Part shown: positions 14,672-22,343 of the stretch, one piece after another
Numbering within the stretch: position 1 is the first letter of the stretch
Layout: each line of letters opens with the position of its first letter
Assembly (NCBI GenBank): GCA_015233585.1
Contig: JADFXL010000008.1
Span: 1 to 36,142 of the forward strand
DNA length: 36,142 nt
Reading direction: 5' to 3'
Origin: Alphaproteobacteria bacterium
GTDB taxonomy: Bacteria > Pseudomonadota > Alphaproteobacteria > Rhodospirillales > Rhodospirillaceae
Position numbers and translations under genes: made by a program
Notes under the pieces: model-generated
Told to the model about the DNA's origin: nothing
Seen by the model: only the letters and a program-made list of their open reading frames with translations
Database searches by the model: none

Positions 14672-15058
14672 ATGACCCAACCTGCGGTAGCTTATACCGG
14701 CCAGGGCGTGGACGTATTCGCCCCCGCCGCCGCCGATCTTTCGTCCAGCCAGTTCAATATCGTCAAGCTGACCTCCACCGGCGTTGCCGTTTGCTCGGCC
14801 ACCACCGACCGACCGTTCGGCATTCTCCAGAATACGCCGACCGCCGGACAGGGCGCACTGGTGCGGGTGCTGGGGGCCTCCAGGTGCGTCAGCGGCGCCA
14901 GCGGGCTGACCATGGGTTCCGTCGTCGCCCCCACGGCCAGTGGTGCCGCCCAGGCGGCGGTGTCCACGCAATACCCGGTGGGGTGGAGCATGGCGGCGGC
15001 CTCCAGCGGCGATACCTTCACCGTTCATGTCCACACCGCCTGGAGCGCCCTGCCATAA
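14672..15058 (+). CDS. Putative capsid decoration protein (DUF2190-like)
   Basis: I choose ATG 14672, preceded by AAGGA, over the GTG at 14630. The 128-aa product is small, Ala/Thr/Ser/Val-rich and mostly beta in character (VAVCSATTDRPFGILQNTPTAGQGALVRVLGASRC). GSVVAPTASGAAQAAV and a short VHVHTAW end follow. The 'predicted state, then PFGILQN' pattern is typical of DUF2190/gpD-like head decoration proteins placed just before the major capsid protein, as here. It would stabilise the mature shell. Confidence 0.65.
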   Translation: MTQPAVAYTGQGVDVFAPAAADLSSSQFNIVKLTSTGVAVCSATTDRPFGILQNTPTAGQGALVRVLGASRCVSGASGLTMGSVVAPTASGAAQAAVSTQYPVGWSMAAASSGDTFTVHVHTAWSALP

Positions 15059-15117
15059 GCTGTGAGGTGGCCTTCCAGACGCCAGTCTCCCCTGTTTTCC
15101 AATAAGGAAATACTCCC

Positions 15118-16113
15118 ATGCCTTATCAGCCTTCGCTGAACAGCGTCCATGTTGACGCGGCTCTGACCAATTTTTCCGTCGCTTATGTGCAGTCCGAGGA
15201 CGCCTTCGTCGCCGGGCAGGTGTTCCCCGTCATGCCGGTGGAACACAAGTCCGACAAGTTCTTTACCTATCAGCTTGACGCCTATCTGCGGGCGGCGGGC
15301 GCTCAGGTTCCCTATGGCACTGAGGCGCCGCGCGGCGGGCTGGTGCTGTCCACCGACAGTTACGATGTGGGAATGCCCAAACGCTGGGCGCAGGACATCA
15401 CCCCCGACATCCGCGCCAACGCCGACGCCGCGCTGTCGGACATCGACCAGCAGGTTGCCGCTCAGGTCATGCGGGCGCTCCTGATCGGCCGCGAGGTCGA
15501 TTTCGTCACCAACTACATGTCCACCGGCGTCTGGGGCACCGACATGATCGGCGGCACCAACTTTACCGTGTGGAGCAATCAGGCCGGCTCCGATCCCATC
15601 TATGACGTGGATACCGGCAAGACCACCGTGCTCCAGAACACCGGCATGGAAGTCAACACCATGACGGTGGCCTATAACGTCCATCAGGCGTTGCGCCGTC
15701 ACCCGCTGATCCTGGAGCGGATCAAGTACGGCGGCGGCCCCGCCAATCCGGCCCTGGTCACGCCCCAGATGCTGGCGGCGGTGTTCGAGGTCGAGCGGTA
15801 TATCGTCGCCAAATCGGTCCAGGTGACTTCGGCCGAGGGCCAGCCCATTACCACCGGCTTTGTGGTCGGCAACGATGTGCTGCTCACCCACTCCGCCCGC
15901 TCGCCCGGCATCATGACCCCCAGCGCCGGGTTCAACTTCGTGTGGTCGGCGCTGACGGGGGTGAACAACCTGGGCATCGCCGCCTATCGCTATCCCATGC
16001 CCCAACTGGGGATTGCCGCCAATGGCGCTACCGAGCGGGTCGAGGGGACGTATGCCTATGCCATGAAGGTTACCGGCAAGCCCCTTGGGTATTTCCTGCA
16101 CGCGGCGGTGTGA
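15118..16113 (+). CDS. Major capsid protein
   Basis: The 331-aa protein starts after AAGGA. It carries features of phage coat proteins of the HK97-fold group: VAGQVFPVMPVEHKSDKFFTYQLDAYLR at the start, a long helix (ADAALSDIDQQVAAQVMRALLIGREVDFV), a P-domain region with VAYNVHQALRRHPLILERIKYGG, and a terminal SPGIMTPSAGFNFVWS/GYFLHAAV. Position after scaffold and decoration protein agrees. I see no separate delta domain, consistent with the separate scaffold gene. It forms the icosahedral shell. Confidence 0.85.
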   Translation: MPYQPSLNSVHVDAALTNFSVAYVQSEDAFVAGQVFPVMPVEHKSDKFFTYQLDAYLRAAGAQVPYGTEAPRGGLVLSTDSYDVGMPKRWAQDITPDIRANADAALSDIDQQVAAQVMRALLIGREVDFVTNYMSTGVWGTDMIGGTNFTVWSNQAGSDPIYDVDTGKTTVLQNTGMEVNTMTVAYNVHQALRRHPLILERIKYGGGPANPALVTPQMLAAVFEVERYIVAKSVQVTSAEGQPITTGFVVGNDVLLTHSARSPGIMTPSAGFNFVWSALTGVNNLGIAAYRYPMPQLGIAANGATERVEGTYAYAMKVTGKPLGYFLHAAV

Positions 16114-16164
16114 GGAGGTGGGCTGCCGCTGGCCTTAGGTTGACAGGCTGGCGGCGGTTTCCCC

Positions 16165-16193
16165 TTGACGGGTGTTTATGTTTCACATATGTT
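16165..16193 (+). promoter_or_regulatory. Promoter of the toxin-tail cargo gene
   Basis: TTGACG (16165-16170) and TATGTT (16188-16193) are spaced by 17 bases and lie about 50 bases before the ATG at 16245. The cargo gene following the capsid gene therefore has its own promoter. Confidence 0.5.
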
Positions 16194-16244
16194 CCTGCCC
16201 GATGACCCTCATGGCGAGAAATTTCTTTGGGGAGCCAGCCGACG

Positions 16245-16955
16245 ATGAATGCAACGAACCGATACATGAATGACACCATGAAGCAGGCCCTGTACGCCTA
16301 TCGTGGCCTGACCGGCCCCGATGGTGACGGGCGGGGGATTTATGCCAATGATAATGGCGTGTTCATCGGGCTGAAAACACCGCTGGTGGTGAAAAAGGCT
16401 ACGGCGGATGGAGAGGGATACTGGGTCGCGCGACCTTGGGGCGTTCTGGACCGGATCTTTGCCGATGGCTTTGGGCCGGGTTCGGGCCTTGATACGGTGC
16501 GGATCTGGAAACGTCTGGAAGGGGTTGCCCATTGGCTGAACCAGGAGAGCCTGGCGGGGGCCGTGGTGCATCTGACCCATACCCGCATTCCGGCGTTCTC
16601 CTCCCAGGAAGTGGCCTATAAGGTGGCGCTGAACGATATTTTGCGCGGGGCGGGGCTGGATCCGGAAGACCCGGCCATCCAACGGCTGGTGCGCAAATAC
16701 AGCCATGACCAGCCGCGGGATGACCATGGGCGGTGGACGGCGGAAGGCGGGGGAGATGGTGGACAAGATCTTAGGGTGGCGGCAGATGATGGAATGCCCG
16801 GAGATCATGATAGGGCGAATAAACAGGTGAGAGCAATTGCGAGAAAATTGGGGCTTAACAAAGATCAAAGGGAAGAATTACATCATGAAATCTCAGGTAA
16901 AAACATGAACTACAAACAAATACTTGATGAAGCTAAGGACCGGTTCGGCAAATAA
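16245..16955 (+). CDS. Phage-type protein with polymorphic-toxin-like C-terminal domain
   Basis: The 236-aa protein (ATG 16245, after GGGGAGCC) has two parts. Residues 1 to about 165 look phage-related, ending KYSHDQPRDDHGRWTAEGGG, a linker of the kind seen in phage head or minor proteins. The last about 50 residues (RAIARKLGLNKDQREELHHEISG ... YKQILDEAKDRFGK) have the pattern found at the extreme C-terminus of many polymorphic toxins. Base composition drops to AT-rich exactly at this switch (about 16760). An immunity-like gene follows 13 bases later, and a second copy of the last about 12 codons lies beyond it. I infer a toxin cassette; the activity is unknown. Confidence 0.55.
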   Translation: MNATNRYMNDTMKQALYAYRGLTGPDGDGRGIYANDNGVFIGLKTPLVVKKATADGEGYWVARPWGVLDRIFADGFGPGSGLDTVRIWKRLEGVAHWLNQESLAGAVVHLTHTRIPAFSSQEVAYKVALNDILRGAGLDPEDPAIQRLVRKYSHDQPRDDHGRWTAEGGGDGGQDLRVAADDGMPGDHDRANKQVRAIARKLGLNKDQREELHHEISGKNMNYKQILDEAKDRFGK

Positions 16956-16968
16956 GGATACAACAACC

Positions 16969-17531
16969 ATGAAAACACCTCAGGATCTGGATGATGTCTT
17001 TCGTCCTTTGTTAGGTCAGATGGCATGGTCAGTTAGCAGGGGACACGGCTCGTTTCTGACCATGGAATTCGGTTTGCCCCACCTTATAGTGAGAGAGCCA
17101 AGGACGATCTCTCCAGGATTGTCAGAGAAGGTGAGAAGGAATCGTGCAAAGCGTCGAGTTTGGTACAAGGGAGTTGGCATTTTTGGATCCAACACGCTCA
17201 TTGGGAGATTCGTACTGCGAATAACCCAATGATAAATGATCATTATGAAGACACGGCATTGGTAGATGAGGCGCTGAGCGAACTCAGCGGACAAATCCTT
17301 CTGTCTGTCAGTGCGGGTCCGGAATTAAATTCGTGTATTCTCAAATTCGATCTGGAAGGATGGTTGCATATCTGGCCATCGATGGATGTTGACTATGTCA
17401 CTGAAGATGATGATCAATGGGGGATTTTTATGAAGGATAGAAGTTCAATTTCATACCAGATGAACGGAGATATCACTACGGAAGAAGCTCCAACGCGACC
17501 AGATGGACCTTTTCGTACGATCACCAGGTGA
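16969..17531 (+). pseudogene. Immunity-like gene, split by a -1 frameshift near 17170
   Basis: Frame 1 starts at ATG 16969 (AAGGA upstream) with GHGSFLTMEFGLPHLIVREP and SEKVRRNRAKRRVWYKG. The same protein then continues in the frame of ORF 17160..17531 with SWHFWIQHAHWEIRTANN, LDLEGW-like strands and an acidic end. Joining the frames gives one protein of about 185 aa in the style of small immunity proteins that follow polymorphic toxins. One base appears to be missing in AAGGGAGTTGG (17167-17177). No classical slippery heptamer is present, so a mutation or sequencing error is likelier than programmed shifting. The unbroken frame 1 product would be 87 aa. Confidence 0.6.
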
Positions 17532-17592
17532 CAACCAATACTTGACGAAACCAAGAATATGTTTAACCAATAGAGATTCAACAACCTGAAGC
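17532..17592 (+). pseudogene. Orphan duplicate of the toxin C-terminal end
   Basis: The bases right after the immunity-like gene read ILDETKNMFNQ-stop, then GATTCAACAACC. They mirror the end of the toxin gene at 16914-16969 (ILDEAKDRFGK-stop, GGATACAACAACC). This is a diverged second copy of the toxin tail plus the start of an intergenic spacer, with no coding sequence attached upstream. Confidence 0.65.
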
Positions 17593-17605
17593 GGGATCCT
17601 CCGTT

Positions 17606-17962
17606 TCAGTCACGGCCTGGATGGATCGCGGCAACCATCGTCGTTTCCCGCAGCACCATGTCGAAGGCCGCTTTACTATCCGAGAGGAAATGGGCGGCCT
17701 TTCTGGCGTCCTTGCTCATGGGGATCTGGGCCAGCAGACAGTACTCGACCATGGCGGCAGTCGCGAAATCGTCGTCGATACTGTACTTGTAAATGTGGCC
17801 GTCCTGGCCCTGGAAGACCATCTCGATCTTGATTGGGGTTTGTGACACCAGTCTGTAGGAAAGTGCCGTGCACTTCACCGCAGTGTCCTGGCTCGCGTGA
17901 TTGGCAAGTACTTGCTGAAATTCTGGAATAGAGAAGACAATTCTTCGGATCTCGACTGGCAT
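17606..17962 (-). CDS. Hypothetical protein, 118 aa, antisense cargo
   Basis: The frame opens at ATG 17962 with GGGGAAGTGGGAAG upstream. The product has an alpha/beta pattern (RRIVFSIPEFQQVLANHA, then IKIEMVFQGQDGHIYKYSIDDDFATAAMVEYC). A helical end follows (MSKDARKAAHFLSDSKAAFDMVL). I do not recognise the family. It has no signal peptide or membrane span, so it is probably cytosolic. It lies between the toxin cassette and the next virion gene on the opposite strand, so it is independently expressed cargo. Confidence 0.55.
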   Translation of the reverse strand: MPVEIRRIVFSIPEFQQVLANHASQDTAVKCTALSYRLVSQTPIKIEMVFQGQDGHIYKYSIDDDFATAAMVEYCLLAQIPMSKDARKAAHFLSDSKAAFDMVLRETTMVAAIHPGRD

Positions 17963-18047
17963 TGCTTCCCACTTCCCCCTGGCACGCCGAAAACCGATAG
18001 CAGACGGGGCTTAACACGTTTACCACTTGCAGAAAAGGAATATCACC

Positions 18048-18608
18048 ATGACCACACCGCAGGCTATTCAAACCATCGCCAAGGGCGCGGCGAATGTCGG
18101 CAAACTCTATGTGGGCGGCAAGGCGGCGCTGGTGCAAAACGCCGGTACCCCCACCAGCGGTTCCAGCGGTACGCTGGCAGGCAACGCCGATGTCGGGGCG
18201 TTGCTGGTCGATACCGTGAATGGCGTTCTCTACCAGAATACCGGAACCAATGCGGTGCCAGCGTGGACCGCTTTTGCTCCCGTTACGGCCGCCGCCACCG
18301 GCATCACCGCCGCCACCACTCAGACGCGGGTCGGCGCTACGGCGCTTACCGTCAAGGTCAACAATATCGCTACCGTCGCCAACAGCGGCGATGCGGTGGC
18401 CCTGCCGGCCGCTATCGCCGGCAAGTCCGTCGTGATCTTTAACAGCGGGGCTCACCCTGCCAGCGTGTTTCCGGCGGGCGCGTCGGACACCATCGACGGC
18501 GGGTCGGCGGGCGCGGCGGTTACGCTTACCAACGCCAAGCGGGCCGAGTTCTATTGTATTGCACAGGGCGTGTGGGTTTCGGCCCAGTTGGGGGTCGTGT
18601 CGGCTTGA
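18048..18608 (+). CDS. Putative head decoration or head-fibre protein
   Basis: The 186-aa product (ATG 18048, AAGGA upstream) is Ala/Thr/Gly/Val-rich with no Cys except one near the end. It contains a stretch of the type GALLVDTVNGVLYQNTGTNAVPAWTAF that is often seen in phage head fibre and tail proteins. ITAATTQTRVGATALTVKVNNIATV and a VVIFNSGAHPASVFPAGASDTIDGG domain follow, as in structural surface proteins. Its place between capsid and connector genes suggests a head-associated surface protein. I give the category, not a named homologue. Confidence 0.55.
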   Translation: MTTPQAIQTIAKGAANVGKLYVGGKAALVQNAGTPTSGSSGTLAGNADVGALLVDTVNGVLYQNTGTNAVPAWTAFAPVTAAATGITAATTQTRVGATALTVKVNNIATVANSGDAVALPAAIAGKSVVIFNSGAHPASVFPAGASDTIDGGSAGAAVTLTNAKRAEFYCIAQGVWVSAQLGVVSA

Positions 18609-18691
18609 GGTTGAGGGCGGGATAGTGGAAGGCAATTCCCCTGTTCCGCCCACTTTTTAACCCACCCTCCCGCTTCCGGAAAGGATACCTC

Positions 18692-19138
18692 ATGACCTGG
18701 ACCTATGACATTACCCAACTCGCCACCTCGCCCATGATGCAGGTGCGGTTTCGCATTGGCGATACGCTTTCGACCGAGCCTCTGGTTCAGGACGAGGAGA
18801 TCAACCTGGCCATGGCGCAACGTGGCTCGCTGATCGGTGCGGCGGCGGTGGTGGCTCATGCCATCGCCGCCAGGTTCTCGCGCCTTTCGGACACCGAGAC
18901 CGGAAACGCCAGGCTGTCCCACTCCCAGAAGGCGGCGCAATATCGCCGGCTGGCGGTGGATCTGGAGGCGCTGGACGAAAGTATCGGCGGCGCCATGCCT
19001 TATGCCGGGGGGATTTCCCGCAGCGACAAGCGGAGCCGGGAGATTGACCCCGATCGCGTGCGGCCTTCGTTCACCCGGGGCATGACCGACTATCCCGTTG
19101 CCGGCGGGCAGGCTCCGGATGGCGGGGAACGGCCATGA
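18692..19138 (+). CDS. Putative head-tail connector (adaptor)
   Basis: The 148-aa protein begins YDITQLATSPMMQVRFRIGDTLSTEPLVQDEEINLAMAQRG, followed by helices (AAAVVAHAIAARFSRLSDTETG, YRRLAVDLEALDESI). The 'VRxxIGDT ... LQDEEI' start is the common form of gp6/gp15-like connector proteins that sit below the portal. GGAAAGGA precedes the ATG. The end overlaps the next gene by four bases (ATGA), showing translational coupling in a compact head-tail segment. Confidence 0.7.
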   Translation: MTWTYDITQLATSPMMQVRFRIGDTLSTEPLVQDEEINLAMAQRGSLIGAAAVVAHAIAARFSRLSDTETGNARLSHSQKAAQYRRLAVDLEALDESIGGAMPYAGGISRSDKRSREIDPDRVRPSFTRGMTDYPVAGGQAPDGGERP

Positions 19139-19737
19139 GCTTTGCCGCTGCGTGGATGATGTCCGATATCGGCCAGAATGCGGCGGATATCGGGTCTGTG
19201 GTCACCTTGCGCAAGCGAACTTCGCTGGGTGGGCCAGATCCGGCGATCAATCCCGTGACCGGGACGGTGACGGTGGCAGCGGCGGCTTTGGTCGGGGCGG
19301 CTTCGGTTACCTTGAACGCGCCCCCGGGCAACTGGTTTCTGGCGGCGGGAGATCAGTTTTCCATCGCCGGGACGACGACCGTTTATACCGTGACGGCGCA
19401 GAGTATTGCGGCTTCGGGAGTGTTTTCCGGGGTCGCGGTCACGCCAGTACTGGCTTCTGCGGCAGCGGCGGGGGCGCTGGTGAGCTTTATCTTTGCGGGC
19501 GACTATTCGGTTGCGGCGGTGGTCTCCCGGTATCGCGACGAAATGATCAATGGCACCCTCGTTACGGCCAGCGATATCAATGTCGTCATGCCCGTTATGG
19601 ATCTCTTCGGCCGCGCCATTCCGGTGCCTTCGACCGAGGACCGGGTGATCGTGGGGGGGATTTCCCGTGCGGTCCTTACCGTTGGGACGACCAGGGTGGC
19701 CGGGGCGGCGTTGGCGTATGACGTTCAGTTGCGGTGA
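19135..19737 (+). CDS. Putative head-tail joining (stopper) protein
   Basis: The start is coupled to the connector gene (ATGA). The 200-aa product has a beta-rich composition, starting DIGSVVTLRKRTSLGGPDPAINPVTGTVTV and ending PVPSTEDRVIVGGISRAVLTVG. VTLR near the start and the DRVIVGG loop near the end are usual in stopper/neck proteins. A central Ala-rich region of about 80 residues (GNWFLAAGDQFSIAGTTTVYTVTAQS) resembles an inserted beta domain, making it longer than typical stoppers of 100-130 aa. Confidence 0.55.
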   Translation: MSFAAAWMMSDIGQNAADIGSVVTLRKRTSLGGPDPAINPVTGTVTVAAAALVGAASVTLNAPPGNWFLAAGDQFSIAGTTTVYTVTAQSIAASGVFSGVAVTPVLASAAAAGALVSFIFAGDYSVAAVVSRYRDEMINGTLVTASDINVVMPVMDLFGRAIPVPSTEDRVIVGGISRAVLTVGTTRVAGAALAYDVQLR

Positions 19738-19773
19738 GATGGGGCAGTTGCGGTGAAGATGAGGCGGCATGAC

Positions 19774-19828
19774 GCCCCTCGTGCTTTACCTTATGAGGGG
19801 GGAGCGCGAGGGGCCTCAGGCTCCTCGC
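19774..19828. repeat. Family B hairpin repeats B4 (inverted pair)
   Basis: GCCCCTCGTGCTTTACC and GGGGGGAGCGCGAGGGGCCTCAGGCTCCTCGC contain two family B cores in opposite orientation. They sit between the convergent stopper and methyltransferase genes and could end transcription from both sides. Confidence 0.6.
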
Positions 19829-19852
19829 ATCTTTATCTTCCTGGTGGACGGT

Positions 19853-20626
19853 TCACACGCGCTGACCCAGCCTGGTGATGGCGGCCATGACATCGGCCAA
19901 AGCGGAGATGCAGCCGGGAGGCCCCAGGCTCGCGGACGTATCCCCGATGGGGGCCGGAGCACACAGCAGGGATTCAAGGATAAGGGCGCTGTCGTTCTCG
20001 CGCTTTTCGAAGCTGACGACCTGCCAGCCCGTCATGGCCAGAAGCTGAACCAGCGCGCCGTAGGAATACTGGCTGTAGCAGCCGGGAACGTTTTCATCGG
20101 CCTCGCGGTACAGGGGAACGTCGTCCAGGATGTCCGCAGAGAAAAACATGTGACCGCCGGGACGGATGTATTTGCGGATCAGGCGGAAGATGGAGGTGGC
20201 CTCGGTCGGGTTCTGATGGGTGATGACCGAGAACAGGCACGCAAGGTCAAAGGTCCGGTCCTGGGGAAACGGCAGTTCGGTCACTTTTCGGGGCGGTGTT
20301 CCGGCCTTGTCGTAGTAATTATTCCGCATGTTCAGTTTGTAGTAGGACAGGCGGGGGTCCAGCGGCACGGCCTCAGCATTGAGGAAGTTGATCATTTCCA
20401 GCCAGGCATCAAGCCCGGTGTAGGAATTCAGCGGCAGGTTCCCGTTCAGGATCGTGTCGGTGAAGCGGGTGCCGCAGCCGAAGTCCAGGATGTCCAGACC
20501 CGCCAGGTCGGCCCGGCCAAGGCGTCTGGCCAGGTAATTCAACAGCCACGCCCCCGTTTCGACCGGAGGGCCATGCTTGGCGATGTGCGGCGCGTTGCGG
20601 ACGAATTTTTCAGGAACGACAAACAT
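19853..20626 (-). CDS. Class I SAM-dependent methyltransferase
   Basis: The 257-aa protein has motif I LAGLDILDFGCGTRFTDTIL and an acidic end of strand 2 (SYTGLDAWLEMI). Later motifs are FDLACLFSVITHQNPTEA and IRKYIRPGGHMFFSADILDD. This is the layout of small-molecule or sugar/lipid methyltransferases, not of DNA methylases (no NPPY/DPPY). It is the second gene of a two-gene minus-strand unit with the coiled-coil gene 27 bases upstream. The substrate is unknown. It is host-like cargo between the stopper and tail terminator genes. Confidence 0.8.
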   Translation of the reverse strand: MFVVPEKFVRNAPHIAKHGPPVETGAWLLNYLARRLGRADLAGLDILDFGCGTRFTDTILNGNLPLNSYTGLDAWLEMINFLNAEAVPLDPRLSYYKLNMRNNYYDKAGTPPRKVTELPFPQDRTFDLACLFSVITHQNPTEATSIFRLIRKYIRPGGHMFFSADILDDVPLYREADENVPGCYSQYSYGALVQLLAMTGWQVVSFEKRENDSALILESLLCAPAPIGDTSASLGPPGCISALADVMAAITRLGQRV

Positions 20627-20653
20627 GGAAAGGTTCTGCTCCGTTGGAGTCGC

Positions 20654-21004
20654 TCAGGCTTCGGCGCGGGAGCGCGGAGGCTCATAAGGGCGCATGATGG
20701 CCATGAAGCGGCTGTCCATGCTGGCGAGCCAGGTCGACAGCCCCCGCAATTCGCCCCGCATTTCCGCCTGTGCCAATTCGAGGCTTTTCAGCCGGGCGTC
20801 CACATAGTCGAACCGGGCGTCCATCTGATCGAACCTAGTGTCCATCTTGTCGAGCCGGGCGTCCATCTTGTCGAGCCGGGCGTCCATCTGATCGAACCGG
20901 GCATCCATCTTGTCGAGCCGGGTGTCTATCTTGTCGAGCCGGTTATGCACCAGCGCAAAGCCTTGTTCGATCAAATGCCGCAGTTCGTCATTTTCCTTGC
21001 TCAT
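20654..21004 (-). CDS. Heptad-repeat coiled-coil protein
   Basis: I choose ATG 21004 (MSKENDELRHLIEQGF), preceded by AGAGGAAAG, over the ORF-track start at 21070. Residues 20-75 consist of ten or so copies of a 7-residue unit LDKMDAR/FDQMDAR, encoded by 21-base direct repeats, the ideal pattern of a parallel coiled coil. A helix with LSTWLASMDSRFMAIM follows; there is no signal or membrane span. Proteins of this style are common and of unknown role. It is likely co-transcribed with the methyltransferase. Confidence 0.65.
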   Translation of the reverse strand: MSKENDELRHLIEQGFALVHNRLDKIDTRLDKMDARFDQMDARLDKMDARLDKMDTRFDQMDARFDYVDARLKSLELAQAEMRGELRGLSTWLASMDSRFMAIMRPYEPPRSRAEA

Positions 21005-21147
21005 CGACTTTCCTCTTGTGGAATGCGGATCCCCAACACCCGCCAGGAACTTGCCGGTTTTCCCGCTCATGGCCGCCCCTCCTTTGAATACCAGTTCACA
21101 TTACACCATACGGGGCCGGGTGGCCCCACTTTTTTGCGAGGTCCATC

Positions 21148-21561
21148 ATGTCTTTCACCGACGCGCGTGCGGCCATCGAGACTCTGTTTTCGGGCGCTTT
21201 TACCGAGACCCCCATAGCCTGGCAGGACACGGCTTTCGTGCCGCCCGTCGAGGCGCCCTGGGTGGATTTCGCCATTACCTTCCTTGGGGCCGTCCAGATC
21301 ACCATGGGACCGGCGGGGGGGCAGACATGGCGCACCGAGGGCCGGGTCGAGGTTCTGCTCCATTCGCCCCAGGGGATCGGGATCAAGGGGCTTTCCACGT
21401 TGCAGGATGCGGTGGGAGATATCTTTCGCGGATATTCTACCGCAACTCCAGGTGGTGCCTGGCTGTTGTTCCTGGGCCCCACGCCGACCCCCGCCCGGCG
21501 GGCCGGCGGGTGGTATGAAGGCGGGGTCATCTGCCGGTTTTACTATGACGAGGTGCGGTGA
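21148..21561 (+). CDS. Putative tail terminator protein (DUF4128-like)
   Basis: The 137-aa product begins FTDARAAIETLFSGAFTETPIAWQDTAFVPPVEAPWVDFAITF. In the style of gpU/DUF4128 tail completion proteins, this is an N-terminal helix, then a 'P-W-V-x-F' strand. It continues VEVLLHSPQGIGIKGLSTLQDAVGDIFRGYS and ends with a GGVICRFYYDE strand. It would cap the tail tube and join it to the neck. Position just before the tail tube gene, with only cargo between, is as expected. Confidence 0.7.
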   Translation: MSFTDARAAIETLFSGAFTETPIAWQDTAFVPPVEAPWVDFAITFLGAVQITMGPAGGQTWRTEGRVEVLLHSPQGIGIKGLSTLQDAVGDIFRGYSTATPGGAWLLFLGPTPTPARRAGGWYEGGVICRFYYDEVR

Positions 21562-21707
21562 GACGGGGTGCGGTGAGACGGGCGACCCGGACCAATTCGG
21601 GTGTTGACTTTTACGGCAGGGTGCAATGAACTGGGACGGAGGCGTGGGGCTGACCGCCATGAGTCCTCAAAGTGCACGATGTCAACCGCGTATCCTGTGA
21701 ACGAGAC

Positions 21708-22109
21708 ATGACTGGACAAGAGAATATATTGCTCGTGCAAACGCTGCTCTGTGATGATGTGCGCAGAGAGATCACCGGCAAGGATATCATCATCGGCACT
21801 TATGGTGATTTGATCCTGTTGGAAACGTTCCCGGCGAATTTGCAATTCTGCCTTTGGAATCGAGTAAGATATTTTGGCAAGGTTGACTCAATTGTCATAA
21901 ACTTACAGGTTGTCGGGCCATCGGGCACGATATCGTTTCCGCCGTTCCCGTTCTCCATCGCTGCCCATCGGGAGGGCGAATTAGGGAACATCGTCATCAG
22001 CCCCATACGGGTTCCCGTTGAATATCCTGGTGATCTGGCCTTCCAGTGGCAACTCCCCGGCAGGGATTGGGAGACCCTCGCCTCCCTCACGGTTTCAGAG
22101 GCGATCTGA
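21708..22109 (+). CDS. DUF6941-like hypothetical protein
   Basis: Starting at ATG 21708 (the ORF track uses a GTG at 21672) gives 133 aa. The start is LLVQTLLCDDVRREITGKDIIIGTYGDLILLETFPANLQFCLWNRV. The 'xxLCDDVRxExxGKxxxIGxY' opening is the DUF6941 pattern. The rest is beta-rich (SIVINLQVVGPSGTISFPPF, LAFQWQLPGRDWETLASLTV). The gene is AT-richer than the adjacent virion genes and is not part of the usual tail order, so it is treated as cargo. No function is known. Confidence 0.6.
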   Translation: MTGQENILLVQTLLCDDVRREITGKDIIIGTYGDLILLETFPANLQFCLWNRVRYFGKVDSIVINLQVVGPSGTISFPPFPFSIAAHREGELGNIVISPIRVPVEYPGDLAFQWQLPGRDWETLASLTVSEAI

Positions 22110-22130
22110 GTTTAGTCTGGAGCCATGCCC

Positions 22131-22272
22131 CAGCAAAATGGGGTTCGGGGCCCAAGGCCCAGCAAAATGGGGTTCGGGGCCCAAGGCCCAGCAAAATGGG
22201 GTTCGGGGCCCAAGGCCCAGCAAAATGGGGTTCGGGGCCCAAGGCCCCGAGCGGGTGTGGGCTGCAAGCCCA
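22131..22272. repeat. Family A copy A3 with four perfect 29-bp tandem repeats
   Basis: CAGCAAAATGGGGTTCGGGG CCCAAGGCC is repeated four times without mismatch (22131-22246), then continues into CCGAGCGGGTGTGGGCTGCAAGCCCA, the right end of a family A element. It begins 22 bases after the DUF6941-like stop. Perfect identity points to recent slippage. Confidence 0.85.
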
Positions 22273-22305
22273 CCTCTTCCGCCGACAATCCTCACCACAA
22301 CCCAC

Positions 22306-22329
22306 AAGGGCGCTTCGGCGCCCTTTTTT
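22306..22329 (+). terminator. UUCG-tetraloop intrinsic terminator just upstream of the tail tube gene
   Basis: AAGGGCGC-TTCG-GCGCCCTT with a run of T residues is a textbook terminator. It ends only 14 bases before ATG 22344, so the tube gene's mRNA must pass through it. Confidence 0.85.
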
Positions 22330-22343
22330 ATTGGGGGAACACC

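Noticed and set aside
17160-17180. Programmed -1 frameshift in the immunity-like gene
   Set aside because: There is no in-frame X-XXY-YYZ slippery site or downstream pseudoknot that I can see; a mutation or sequencing error is simpler.
22131-22246. CRISPR-like array
   Set aside because: The 29-bp units are directly adjacent with no spacers, and no cas genes are present.
22125-22343. Extended N-terminus of the tail tube ORF in the ORF track
   Set aside because: It is encoded by tandem repeats and a terminator; ATG 22344 has a ribosome site and a family-like start.
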